From positions 5,084,001 to 5,148,000 of the forward strand of contig OZ244877.1 of NCBI GenBank assembly GCA_965221145.1: DNA of 64,000 nt, written 5' to 3'. The translations under genes were made by a program, and so were the position numbers. Under the pieces are notes generated by a model. That model did no database searches. It saw only the letters and a program-made list of their open reading frames with translations, and had not been told where the DNA came from. Each line of letters opens with the position of its first letter. The first letter of the stretch is position 1. Of this stretch, positions 18,507 to 27,166 are shown piece after piece. Source of the DNA: Bin5 sp965221145 (GTDB lineage: Bacteria > Chloroflexota > Anaerolineae > Caldilineales > Caldilineaceae).

Positions 18507-18545
18507 GGAGTGGGGAGCGAGAAAATGCTTCTCACTCCCCACTCC
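18507..18545 (-). terminator. Stem-loop between binding-protein and permease genes
   Basis: Long hairpin: GGAGTGGGGAG pairs with CTCCCCACTCC, with an inner GAGAA/TTCTC extension and a 5-nt loop. No T-run follows on the minus strand. Such hairpins after the binding-protein gene often give partial termination or protect the upstream mRNA, raising binding-protein levels; that role is inferred. Confidence 0.5.
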
Positions 18546-18566
18546 CCGTTTCTCACCACTTCTTAC

Positions 18567-21143
18567 TCAGTTCGTCGTTACAAACTCAAGAGAGGAGAAG
18601 GTGGGGATGCTCACCAGCAGCGGCACCACCGCCACCTCCAGTTTATTGGCGCCGGATTCCAGACCGGCGGTGTCCTCGGCGCTGAGCGTGATCTGCCACA
18701 GGCCGTCCTCCACCGCTTCGGCGTTGCCCGTCAGCGCCAGTTCGCCCAAGGCGTCAAAGACCAGATACTTCACTTCGCCGATGTTGGCCGTCGCGTAGGC
18801 ATCGCCGCCAAATTTAATCAGCACGTCGAATGTTGCCTCTTCACCGGTCGCAACACGCGCCGGGCCATCAATCGCCACTTTGGCGATCATCGGCGTATCA
18901 AACGCCTCCCACTTGCTGGCCAGATCAGGGAAAGCGTCGGCGCGCACCAGTTGGACCGTCTTCTCCGTTGTAAAGGCTTTCTCAAGATAGAACGGCCCAT
19001 TGCCTACCCAGAAGTGCCCCTTGTCGGCAAACCACGCGCTCAGGTTCTCCCAACGCGCAGCAGCCTCATCCGCGCTGATTACGTCGCCCAACGTCGCTTC
19101 ATACGGGATGTGGCCCGCCGCGGCCGCCTCTTCCAGGTGGCCCGCCAGGATCTCCAGACTTGGCCCGGCGATGAAACTCGTCCATTCCACCTCGAGGGCA
19201 TCGGCCTTATCACCAGAGAATGCGAGCTCACCGGCCGCCTCGGCCAAGGCGCCAACCGCCAACGTTGACCACGGCGAGCTGGGGAAGAAGGTGCCTACGT
19301 TCAGTTCGGCGTCAAGCAGGAACTGATCGCTGTAGTACTCGACGATCAGCGGGTTCTCCTGAACAATGCGGTAACCTTTGAAGTGTTTCTGGAATCTCTG
19401 GTGAGATGGCACCTCAGCCTCGTCGAAGATTGCGCTCTCCTCCTTGGCCCGATCCAATCCCAGAATCATTTCGTACATGATGTCCCCAAGACTCAGGCTG
19501 CTGCCGTCGTGCCAGGTGAGATCATACAGATCGGCAGGATAGTAGACCACGCTCTTCAAGTTGGCGGTCAGGCCATCCGGATGGACCTCGCTGACCGGGA
19601 TAAAGCGCTGTTCCGTCGCGTCCCAATCGATCCAGGCATCCTCCGGGACGTCGATCTGCTCGGCGAATGTCAGGTCAACCCAGTCGTGTGTAACGCCTAC
19701 GGGCAGCCCCTCCTTGATTGTTACCTCCGCCCGCTCGATGCGTTGCGGCCACTGCAAGCCGGTGAAGGGATCGGGCATCGTGCCCACATCCTGCGTTGCC
19801 CGGATCAACATCGTATCGTAGATCCAGTTGGTGCCGGCCACCGGGTTCCAGGGTTCGGTCAGGATACTGGGCATGGCAACATTCAGCGAACCGCCCTCTT
19901 CTCCTACCCGGCGCAGCGTATACGGCCACAGCCGTGCGCCGTTCAGGCCGCCGGCCAGGTCCGTGGCAACCGAGACATCGTTTCTGTATGCCGTAAAGCC
20001 CAGCTGATTCACCAGCCAAACCCGTACCGAATCCTGCATGGAAAGAGCCAGGACATCGGCAAACAGTTCGCGCCTTTCATCCATCGTCGTGAAATCACGC
20101 AGAGCAAGCCGCTCAGACACCGCGTCAAACTCCTCCGCCGGGTTGTAGCCCTGCCACAAGGGGTAGGGCAGGCCGCGGGCGGTATAGAAGAAGTCGAAAT
20201 TGCCGGCCTGATCGCGGCTGATCGCCGTCGTGATCCAACCGCCGGTATAGATGTGGAACTGCCCTTCGTTGGGGTCGGTGCCGATCCAGATTGGCGAGGC
20301 TTCGGCGGCGGTCTTGTAGTCCCGGTTTACACTGAAGCCCAAGTCCTCCAGCATGGTCGCCACGTAGTCGCCGATCTCCTTGCGCTCATCCTCGGTGCGG
20401 ATGAGGAAGATGATCTCAACCGGCTCGTCCTCATAGTGCCAGACGCCGTCCACCATCTCCGCGCCGAGGGCTGCCATCTCCTCGGTGATGATCTCGGCCG
20501 CTGTCTCCGGGTTGTGCGCGTACTTCAACTCCAACTGGCGCACAATGTCAACCAGCCGCGCATAGTCGGGGAACGCGTTCGTGATCGCCATGTAGCGCGG
20601 CGAGGCCAGACCGCCGTAGATCTCCTGAGAGATGAAATCGCGGTCGATCAGATAGTTCATTGCCTCGCGCATGCGCGGGACGGCAAACGGGTTCAGCTTT
20701 TCCGTACCGTCGAAGATCGGCCCGGCCGGGTTGAAAGTCAACTCCGCGTAGACGCCAAAGGAGTTGGAATAGGTCAGACTGTCCATCCCCTCAACCGTGG
20801 CAAAGACCTCAGCATCGCTGACCGAAAACGCATAGGCGTCGATTTCGCCGATATCCATGCGTGTCACAGCCGCGGCCGCGGACGGCTCTTCCACTGCGAT
20901 CACTTCATCAACCCAGGCACCCGTACGGCCGCCCATCGCGGCGGGCGCTTCTTCAGCCGCAGGCGCTTCCTCGGCTGTCTTCTCTTCCTCGGCTGCAGGA
21001 GCCGCCTCCGCCTCCGCCTCTTCCTCCTGCGCGGCCGGCGCAGGTTCCTCGGCCATCTCCGTCTGACCGGCTGCGCCGCACGCTGCGAAAACCAGCGCGG
21101 CGATCAACAAGATCGCGAGTAGTGAAAATCGCTTCGTTCTCAT
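18567..21143 (-). CDS. Peptide ABC transporter substrate-binding lipoprotein (family 5, oversized)
   Basis: 858 aa, well above the 500-600 of DppA/OppA. The signal peptide ends in the lipobox LVFAAC (Cys about residue 21). It is followed by a 50-residue Glu/Ala/Pro linker, then a family-5 binding protein with recognisable segments such as LNPFAVPRMREAMNYLIDRD and TWHDGSSLSLGDIMYEMI. The order of these segments is odd: the part with the inhibitor-like second lobe comes before the region that normally opens the mature protein, and a C-terminal beta domain (about 760-858, VRVATGEEATFDV-like) is added. First gene of the importer operon, with AGGAGATAAGCG before the ATG. Confidence 0.88.
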   Translation of the reverse strand: MRTKRFSLLAILLIAALVFAACGAAGQTEMAEEPAPAAQEEEAEAEAAPAAEEEKTAEEAPAAEEAPAAMGGRTGAWVDEVIAVEEPSAAAAVTRMDIGEIDAYAFSVSDAEVFATVEGMDSLTYSNSFGVYAELTFNPAGPIFDGTEKLNPFAVPRMREAMNYLIDRDFISQEIYGGLASPRYMAITNAFPDYARLVDIVRQLELKYAHNPETAAEIITEEMAALGAEMVDGVWHYEDEPVEIIFLIRTEDERKEIGDYVATMLEDLGFSVNRDYKTAAEASPIWIGTDPNEGQFHIYTGGWITTAISRDQAGNFDFFYTARGLPYPLWQGYNPAEEFDAVSERLALRDFTTMDERRELFADVLALSMQDSVRVWLVNQLGFTAYRNDVSVATDLAGGLNGARLWPYTLRRVGEEGGSLNVAMPSILTEPWNPVAGTNWIYDTMLIRATQDVGTMPDPFTGLQWPQRIERAEVTIKEGLPVGVTHDWVDLTFAEQIDVPEDAWIDWDATEQRFIPVSEVHPDGLTANLKSVVYYPADLYDLTWHDGSSLSLGDIMYEMILGLDRAKEESAIFDEAEVPSHQRFQKHFKGYRIVQENPLIVEYYSDQFLLDAELNVGTFFPSSPWSTLAVGALAEAAGELAFSGDKADALEVEWTSFIAGPSLEILAGHLEEAAAAGHIPYEATLGDVISADEAAARWENLSAWFADKGHFWVGNGPFYLEKAFTTEKTVQLVRADAFPDLASKWEAFDTPMIAKVAIDGPARVATGEEATFDVLIKFGGDAYATANIGEVKYLVFDALGELALTGNAEAVEDGLWQITLSAEDTAGLESGANKLEVAVVPLLVSIPTFSSLEFVTTN

Positions 21144-21494
21144 ACGCTTATCTCCTTTTTAGTAGAGCTTACAAAGAGTGTTCAATGAGCAGTAATCCGT
21201 CGCGCAGCCGGTGGATATTCCTGGCCAGAACGGCCGCGCACATCGTACTGTATGCCGCATGGTTTTCATCAGTGGAAGTATCGTCTGCCAACATACAGTG
21301 AGACAGACGCACTGCGCGTAAGATATACTCTAGGGGTTAGGAGCATGGTAGCATCCCCATCGGTTGCTGTCAATACGACCCAAGCCCATTGCCCCAACGC
21401 AGCAGGCCAATTCGACGCCGAATTCGCCATTCGTTATAATTGCCTTCACACTCCTATTCATACGCAATGGCGCAGCCGCGCCAAGGGACTCACC
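21144..21494. other. Divergent intergenic region
   Basis: Separates the leftward importer operon from the rightward DUF255 gene. No gene is supported. The promoter described at 21411-21440 serves the rightward gene; the leftward promoter is not obvious. Confidence 0.5.
21411..21440 (+). promoter_or_regulatory. Candidate sigma70-type promoter of the DUF255 gene
   Basis: TTCGAC, 18-bp spacer, TATAAT; about 55 bp upstream of the ATG at 21495. Confidence 0.5.
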
Positions 21495-23597
21495 ATGACT
21501 GAATCCGCTACGCCAGACGAATCGCGCTCCGGACGGGGCGCATCTGACCAAGGCAATCAACTGGCGCATGAAACATCTCCCTACCTGTTGCAGCACGCGC
21601 ACAATCCGGTGGACTGGTTCCCCTGGGGAGAGGAGGCCCTGCGCAGCGCGCGCGCGAACGACAAACCGATCTTCCTCAGCATCGGCTACAGCGCCTGCCA
21701 CTGGTGTCATGTGATGGAGCGCGAGAGCTTCGAGAACGAACAGACCGCGGCGCTGATGAATACCCATTTCGTCAACATCAAAGTCGACCGCGAAGAACGC
21801 CCGGACCTGGACGCTATCTATATGGAAGCGGTGCAGGCCATGACCGGCAGCGGCGGCTGGCCGATGAGCGTCTTCCTGACCCCGACCGGGCAGCCCTTCT
21901 ACGGCGGAACCTACTATCCTCCGCAGCCCCGCTACGGAATGCCCTCCTTTTCACAGATATTGCTTGCTGTCTCCGAGGCCTACCAGAACCGGCGGGGAGA
22001 CATCGAAGAGCAGGCCCAGCGGCTGACCGACGCAATCGGGCGCACCGGCAGTCTGTCTGCCGACGGCGGCACGCTCAACGAAGAGATTCTCAGCGAGGCG
22101 ACCGGCAGGCTCCTGCAATACTTCGATGAACAGTACGGCGGATTCGGCGACCAGCCTAAATTTCCCCAGCCCATGACCCTGGAGTTCGCTATGAGCCAAT
22201 ACCGGCGCAGCGGCGATCCGGATGTCCTGCGCATCGCCGAACACACGCTGCAACAGATGGCCGCAGGGGGCATCTACGACCAGATCGGAGGGGGCTTTCA
22301 CCGCTACAGCGTCGACCGCATCTGGCTGGTGCCCCATTTCGAAAAGATGCTGTACGACAACGCCCAACTTCTGCGGGCCTATCTCCACGCCTGGCAGATC
22401 AACAGGCGGCCGGAGCATCGCCGCATCATAGACGAGACCGTTGACTACGTGCTGCGGGAGATGACCGCGCCGCAAGGGGGCTTCTACAGCGCCCAGGACG
22501 CCGACAGCGAAGGCGAAGAGGGAAAGTTCTTCGTCTGGACGGCGGAAGAAATCGAAGTGATTCTGGGCAAGGAAGAAGCCGACCTGCTGGGGCGAACCTA
22601 CGGTGTTACGCCGACGGGCAACTTCGAAGGCAAGACGATCCTGAACCTCAAACGCACCGTCGCCGATGTGGCGCAGCAGGCCGGCGCGCCCGTGGAGACC
22701 GTTGCCGAACGGCTGGCCGCGGCCCGGCAGAAGCTGTTCATGGAGCGGGAAAAACGGATCAAACCGGGCCGTGATGAGAAAATCCTGACCGAATGGAACG
22801 GCCTGATGATCCATGCGCTGGCGGATGTCGGCGTCGTCCTCGGACGGGAGGATGCGCTGGAAGCCGCCAGAAAGTCGGCGGCCTTCATCCTGGCGGAGAT
22901 GAGCCAGGACAATGGCTTCCTCTTCCGCAGCCACAAGGATGGTCGCGCGCGTTTTAACGCCTATCTGGAAGATTACGCCGCGTTCGCCCGCGGCCTCGTC
23001 GCGCTCTACGAGGCCACATTCGAGTTGCGCTGGCTGGCTGAAGCGGTCCGCCTGACGAAGATTATGCAGTCCCAGTTCGCCGATGAAGTCCGCGGCGGAT
23101 TCTATCAGACCGGCATCGCCCATGAGCAGTTGGTCGTCCGGCGCAAGGATTTCATCGACAATGCCATCCCCAGCGGCAATTCAATGGCCGCTGAACTGCT
23201 CCTGCGGCTGGCCAAGTTGACCGGCAATGATGACTACCGGAGTGAAGCCGCCCGTATCTTCCAGATTATGGCTGCGGCCATGGCCCAGCAGCCGACCGGC
23301 TTCGGACGCCTGCTCACCGCGCTCGATGATCTGCTCTCCCTCAGCCAGGAGGTTGCGGTCGTCGGCTCCCTCGACGATCCCCGGACCCAGGCGCTGCTGC
23401 ACGAGGCGCGCCGCCACTACCTGCCCCATACCGTGCTGGCCCAGAGGGAACCGGATAGTGAAAATCCTCTGCCCTTGTTGGAAGGTCGCACTCTCGTAGA
23501 CGGGCAACCTGCCGCCTACGTCTGCGAAAACTACGCCTGCCAGCTGCCGGTGACAGGCGTCGACGCGTTGCGCCAACTGTTGGAATCGGCATCGTGA
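21495..23597 (+). CDS. DUF255 thioredoxin-fold/glucosidase-like protein (YyaL/SPATA20 family)
   Basis: 700 aa from ATG 21495, preceded by AAGGGA; an upstream open frame lacks any ribosome site. The N-terminal thioredoxin-like domain has the conserved SACHWCHVMERESFE (CxxC, about residues 70-85) and the cis-Pro region GGWPMSVFLTPTGQPFYGGTYYP. An alpha/alpha-toroid domain follows, with FPQPMTLEF, YDQIGGGFHRYSVD and LTEWNGLMIHAL. The family is widespread, of unclear function; mammalian SPATA20 is a spermatid protein. The stop TGA overlaps the start of the next gene, so both are coupled. Confidence 0.92.
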   Translation: MTESATPDESRSGRGASDQGNQLAHETSPYLLQHAHNPVDWFPWGEEALRSARANDKPIFLSIGYSACHWCHVMERESFENEQTAALMNTHFVNIKVDREERPDLDAIYMEAVQAMTGSGGWPMSVFLTPTGQPFYGGTYYPPQPRYGMPSFSQILLAVSEAYQNRRGDIEEQAQRLTDAIGRTGSLSADGGTLNEEILSEATGRLLQYFDEQYGGFGDQPKFPQPMTLEFAMSQYRRSGDPDVLRIAEHTLQQMAAGGIYDQIGGGFHRYSVDRIWLVPHFEKMLYDNAQLLRAYLHAWQINRRPEHRRIIDETVDYVLREMTAPQGGFYSAQDADSEGEEGKFFVWTAEEIEVILGKEEADLLGRTYGVTPTGNFEGKTILNLKRTVADVAQQAGAPVETVAERLAAARQKLFMEREKRIKPGRDEKILTEWNGLMIHALADVGVVLGREDALEAARKSAAFILAEMSQDNGFLFRSHKDGRARFNAYLEDYAAFARGLVALYEATFELRWLAEAVRLTKIMQSQFADEVRGGFYQTGIAHEQLVVRRKDFIDNAIPSGNSMAAELLLRLAKLTGNDDYRSEAARIFQIMAAAMAQQPTGFGRLLTALDDLLSLSQEVAVVGSLDDPRTQALLHEARRHYLPHTVLAQREPDSENPLPLLEGRTLVDGQPAAYVCENYACQLPVTGVDALRQLLESAS

Positions 23598-24499
23598 TGA
23601 TGGCGGATAAACGGCTACAGTATCAGGAGAGCATCGCGGCCGCCTGTCCTGAGTTGGCGGTCCACACGGCTGCTCTCTATCGCTCCGGCCAGAACAATGA
23701 CCTGCTCCTAGTCAATAATGAGCTGGTCTTTCGCTTCCCCAAATACCCGCAGGGCATCGCCGCGCAGCGCCGAGAGCAGGCAGTTCTGAACGCCGTTCGC
23801 CCGCAGCTTCCACTGACGACACCGCATTACATCTGCCACAGCCTGGGCGACGCGGACGTGGGCCGGGCGTTCGTCGGCTATCGCAAATTGCCCGGCGAAT
23901 CGCTGTGGACGGAGATGTTCGCGCAGTTCGATGATGACAGAGTCATCGACCGCCTGGCTACGGATCTGGCATCCTTTATGCAGACGCTCCATGAAATTCC
24001 GCCGCAGACCATCGACCATCCGTTGGAGCCGTCGGAAACGCATGCCGGATGGAGCGAGATCTTCGCCCGCACCCGGCAGGTCGTCTATCCCCATCTGACC
24101 GCAGACGCCCGCAGGTGGACGACCTCGCGGTTCGTCTCTTTTCTGGAGAACGCTGATCACTTCGCCTTCGCCAACGTTCTGCGCCACGGGGATTTCGGCA
24201 CCAGCAACATCCTGTACAGTGCGGGGCAGAAGCGGGCGATGGGGATCATCGACTTCGGCCACGCCGGCGTCGGCGATCCCGCGGTCGACTTTGCCGGGCT
24301 GTGTACGTCTTACGGCGAACCGTTCCTGCGGCGCTGCGCACGCGCCTATCGCCTCATCGATCGCTGCTGGGAGCGCATCCGCTTCTATGTTGATTGCGCC
24401 TTCCTGCTGGCGGATGCGCTGTTTTGCACCGAGAACGATACGGATGAAGCCGACGAAGTGATTGCCGAAGTCAACCAGAGCGCCGTCCACAGTGGTTAG
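23594..24499 (+). CDS. Aminoglycoside phosphotransferase-family kinase
   Basis: 301 aa. APH fold motifs are visible: nucleotide-binding lobe start NDLLLVNNELVFRFPK, catalytic loop LRHGDFGTSNILY (HGDxxxxN, about 195-207) and metal-binding IDFGHAGVGDPAVD. This matches the APH/CHK group most like aminoglycoside 2''-phosphotransferases; many such chromosomal genes phosphorylate other small molecules, so resistance should not be assumed. ATG overlaps the DUF255 stop by 4 bp. Confidence 0.85.
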   Translation: MMMADKRLQYQESIAAACPELAVHTAALYRSGQNNDLLLVNNELVFRFPKYPQGIAAQRREQAVLNAVRPQLPLTTPHYICHSLGDADVGRAFVGYRKLPGESLWTEMFAQFDDDRVIDRLATDLASFMQTLHEIPPQTIDHPLEPSETHAGWSEIFARTRQVVYPHLTADARRWTTSRFVSFLENADHFAFANVLRHGDFGTSNILYSAGQKRAMGIIDFGHAGVGDPAVDFAGLCTSYGEPFLRRCARAYRLIDRCWERIRFYVDCAFLLADALFCTENDTDEADEVIAEVNQSAVHSG

Positions 24500-24512
24500 T
24501 GGCCCGGGGCAG

Positions 24513-25154
24513 TTACTGGCCGTTTTCGTCCGCCCTCGGCGCAAGTTTGTTCCAGACGGCGCCCAGGCTGAAGAGGTTGCTGTGCAGACTGTAGACCGCA
24601 TCCCACATGGCATTGCGCGCGGTGACGGCTGCGTCCCGCTTCTCGGCCGCGGCCGCCTGGCGCCACTGTTCGGCCTGTTGCGCGTGCGTGTCTGCGGCCT
24701 GCCGGGCCTCGTCGGCGAGGGCGTCTGCGCCGCTTACGAACGTATCCAGCAGTTCAGCGATCGGTCCCGTGTCGTCCACATCATCATAGAAGCTGTTGGC
24801 TCGAAACTGGGGGGCATGTGCGCTGCCGTCCGCGTTGCGCCCGGTGTGCGTCGGCTGGATGTGGGGCGTAACCGACAGGAACATGACCGTTCGTCTGTCC
24901 GGCAACAGATTGCGCACCTGATGGATTTCGTCGGCCAGGGCAATGCACATCTGCCCCGCTTCCAGCACTTCGACATGGCCGGCGATCATGAACTCGGCCT
25001 TGCCCTCCAGGATGAGGAAGACCTCGTGGCCCAGATCATGGCTGTGGCGTCTGTCGACCTGTCCCGGCTCCATGTGATAGAGCCGCGCCCGGATATGCGG
25101 CGTCACCAGTACGTTCTTGTTCACATCACGGAAATCATACACGTCAAAGGCCAT
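24513..25154 (-). CDS. Cupin-domain protein with C-terminal helical tail
   Basis: 213 aa from ATG 25154, which has AGGAGAAAAGCCG upstream; the much longer open frame to 25598 crosses repeats and is not used. The cupin core (about 15-110) has the metal motif RRHSHDLGHEVFLILEG and a second motif with AGQMCIALADEIHQV. The last 90 residues are Ala/Gln-rich and helical (ADEARQAADTHAQQAEQW). Probably a small-molecule binding or sensing cupin. Its stop faces that of the kinase gene, 13 bp away. Confidence 0.8.
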   Translation of the reverse strand: MAFDVYDFRDVNKNVLVTPHIRARLYHMEPGQVDRRHSHDLGHEVFLILEGKAEFMIAGHVEVLEAGQMCIALADEIHQVRNLLPDRRTVMFLSVTPHIQPTHTGRNADGSAHAPQFRANSFYDDVDDTGPIAELLDTFVSGADALADEARQAADTHAQQAEQWRQAAAAEKRDAAVTARNAMWDAVYSLHSNLFSLGAVWNKLAPRADENGQ

Positions 25155-25232
25155 CGGCTTTTCTCCTGTGCTGGGCTGATCGCGCAAAATATGTTTGACT
25201 GGCTGGTGCTTGCGCTGTGGAAGAAGGGGCAA

Positions 25233-25330
25233 GTGAGATGCGTTACCGCTGCGCGCGCCCAAAGGGCACCCGAGCGCGAAGTTGTGAGATGCGCTACCGC
25301 TCCGCGCGCCCAAAGGGCACCCGAGCGCGA
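25233..25330 (+). repeat. REP-like repeat family B, tandem pair
   Basis: Two copies with 51-bp period (25233-25279 and 25284-25330), each GTGAGATGCG-TTACCGC/CTACCGC followed by GCGCGCCCAAAGGGCACCCG. The same long form recurs at 38256-38298. It lies upstream of the cupin gene. Confidence 0.8.
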
Positions 25331-25520
25331 GTGCTTTGCAGCGCCGCGTCGTCAGGGCTGCTGCATGTCGGCGTCTCCTCTGGTATGATAGTCGTAGAAT
25401 CGAAAACGAAATGCAAGCCGGCGGGCCGAGAAATCTGTCGGCAATGGACAGTGCATCCGAGCCAACGCGCGTCTTCCACCGCATCGGTACAGTGCGCGCC
25501 CCATCTCCGAGGAGGTCAGT

Positions 25521-26414
25521 ATGGGTATCCCTGTGGGCATCAACACTTGGTCCCGCCACGTCACCGAACTTTTCCCCTATCTCGATCAGATCATCCATCC
25601 GTTCGACTCACTCTGGTTTCCCGATCATGTCCAGTATAACGGGCACAATGTGGCTGAGGGCTGGACAATGGCCGTTTACGCGCTGGCCCGCTACCCGGAC
25701 AAACTGGTGGGCCACGACGTGATGTGCAACAGCTTTCGCAATCCGGGGCATCTGGCAAAGATGGCCGCGACGGCCCAAGCATTCTCCGGCGGACGCGTGG
25801 TGATCGGGATCGGGGCCGGCTGGAATGAGGAGGAGTACAAGGGCTACGGCTGGCCGTTTCCCAGAGCGCGCGCCCGCATCGAGCAGTTGGCCGAGGCGAT
25901 CCAGATTCTGCGGGCGATGTGGACGGATACGCCGGTCACGTTCGCGGGCAAGCATTACCAGATGGAGAACGCTTACTGCGAGCCGAAACCGGACCCCATC
26001 CCGCCGATCATGGTCGGCGGCGGCGGCGAGAAGTATCTGCTGCGCGTGGTGGCGGAGCTCGCCGACTGGTGGAACTACGTCTGCCCCGACCTGGAGACGT
26101 ATGCCCACAAGCAGTCCGTGTTGCAGGAACACTGCCGCGCGGTCGGGCGGGACTACGACGAGATTCTACAGGTGATCCATGTCAGCGTTCTGATCGCTGA
26201 TAATGAACAGGCGTTGCAGCGGCTCAAAGAGGACCCGGACGTGCGCCCTTCCGGCGAGGGCACAATTGAAGGCACGCCCGAACAGGTGACCGATGCCCTG
26301 CTGCGGATCGTCGAGCAGGGCGCGCGGCGCATCACCGTCAACATCGCCGACTCGCCGCGCGTGGAGGGATCCTTTCTGTTCGCGGCGACGGTTTTGCCGC
26401 ATTTGGCGGCGTAA
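25521..26414 (+). CDS. Luciferase-like (LLM class) flavin/F420-dependent oxidoreductase
   Basis: 297 aa with GAGGAGGTCAGT directly before the ATG. TIM-barrel LLM motifs: FDSLWFPDHV near the start, VIGIGAGWNEEEYKGYGW (about 92-110), EQLAEAIQILRAMWTD, and PPIMVGGGGEKYLLRVVAELADWWN. These are the usual marks of the F420-type bacterial luciferase superfamily (TIGR03560-like). Cofactor choice between FMN and F420 cannot be settled from these motifs. Single gene; substrate unknown. Confidence 0.88.
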   Translation: MGIPVGINTWSRHVTELFPYLDQIIHPFDSLWFPDHVQYNGHNVAEGWTMAVYALARYPDKLVGHDVMCNSFRNPGHLAKMAATAQAFSGGRVVIGIGAGWNEEEYKGYGWPFPRARARIEQLAEAIQILRAMWTDTPVTFAGKHYQMENAYCEPKPDPIPPIMVGGGGEKYLLRVVAELADWWNYVCPDLETYAHKQSVLQEHCRAVGRDYDEILQVIHVSVLIADNEQALQRLKEDPDVRPSGEGTIEGTPEQVTDALLRIVEQGARRITVNIADSPRVEGSFLFAATVLPHLAA

Positions 26415-26460
26415 CCGCTCCTGTGAAGCTGTCATCCAAATTCGAGGCGGGGGTGTAAAT

Positions 26461-26919
26461 CTACGCCTTGCCAGACTCCGAAAGACTTTGGGCGTCAATC
26501 AGGTCCTGCGGGCGGCCTGACGCCAATTTTGCTGTGATCAAGTCTTCACGGGAGATATACGGAACGATCAGACCATCAATATCAGTCTCCATTCGTCGTT
26601 CCCATGCCAATTTAAATTCAAGCCCTGGAATGCCCATGAACACATCTACGCGCACCGGCGGGACGCCCATCTGGTAGAAATATCCTTCTTCAGCAAAGTC
26701 GTCTTTCGTCAAACCTGACAAAGGAGCGCCAAATTCGCGCAGCGCGTTGTAGACTGCGCTGGCATTTCGGGAATCTGTAGCTATCCAAAGGTCGAGATCT
26801 TTCGTAAAGCGAGGTTCTGTGTACTGAATCAAAGCATAGCCACCGATGACCAGATATTTAACGCTGTTGGCGCTGAAAATTCTCAACAGATCGTTGAAGT
26901 CTGAGTTGGCGAACATCAA
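26461..26919 (-). CDS. Nucleotidyltransferase (DUF6036-like), possible toxin-antitoxin member
   Basis: 152 aa. The N-terminal region has the nucleotidyltransferase pattern VIGGYALIQYTEPRFTKDLDLWI (GG...DLD, residues 23-45), followed by DVFMGIPGLEF with a third Asp and the ending REDLITAKLASGRPQDLIDA. This is the AbiEii/DUF6036-type minimal NTase, found in HEPN-MNT and AbiE-like toxin-antitoxin pairs. Its start lies inside the end of the small upstream gene (62-bp overlap), so the two are coupled. Confidence 0.75.
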   Translation of the reverse strand: MMFANSDFNDLLRIFSANSVKYLVIGGYALIQYTEPRFTKDLDLWIATDSRNASAVYNALREFGAPLSGLTKDDFAEEGYFYQMGVPPVRVDVFMGIPGLEFKLAWERRMETDIDGLIVPYISREDLITAKLASGRPQDLIDAQSLSESGKA

Positions 26920-27064
26920 GCCCCTTGACCTTGGCGTAGTGTACGATCAACTCCCAAGTCGCGTTGAGACGCGCTTCTGGCGTCTGCGCCTGCCAGAAAC
27001 GCAGATCAAATGAACGGTCCAACTCTGTTAACTTTCCGCGCCGTTCGACAATGTTCTTTCGCAT
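26858..27064 (-). CDS. Small partner protein of the nucleotidyltransferase
   Basis: 68 aa. Contains RSFDLRFWQAQTPEARLNATWELI and the ending LDVRQLRLQRSVENFQRQ (shown in part), a short helical protein type repeatedly found just upstream of DUF6036-type nucleotidyltransferases. It overlaps that gene by 62 bp in another frame. Probably one half of a toxin-antitoxin-like module; which half is toxic is not known. Confidence 0.6.
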   Translation of the reverse strand: MRKNIVERRGKLTELDRSFDLRFWQAQTPEARLNATWELIVHYAKVKGLDVRQLRLQRSVENFQRQQR

Positions 27065-27073
27065 ACTCGGAAT

Positions 27074-27109
27074 TGTTGATACGCTACCGCTTCGTTATAT
27101 GAGCGCAAT
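27074..27109 (+). repeat. REP-like repeat family B
   Basis: TTGATACGCTACCGCTTCG, then TTATATGAGCGC; short form, like 40624-40660. GCGCT/AGCGC-type ends allow a hairpin. Confidence 0.75.
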
Positions 27110-27166
27110 TATAGCATAACTGTCGCGTTCGGTTCGACTGCGCTGCACCACTAAGCACGTGTGCGC

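Noticed and set aside
19383..21122. 579-codon open frame on the plus strand
   Set aside because: It lies wholly opposite the peptide-binding protein gene, which has a lipobox, linker and family motifs. The plus frame has none and reflects high GC content.
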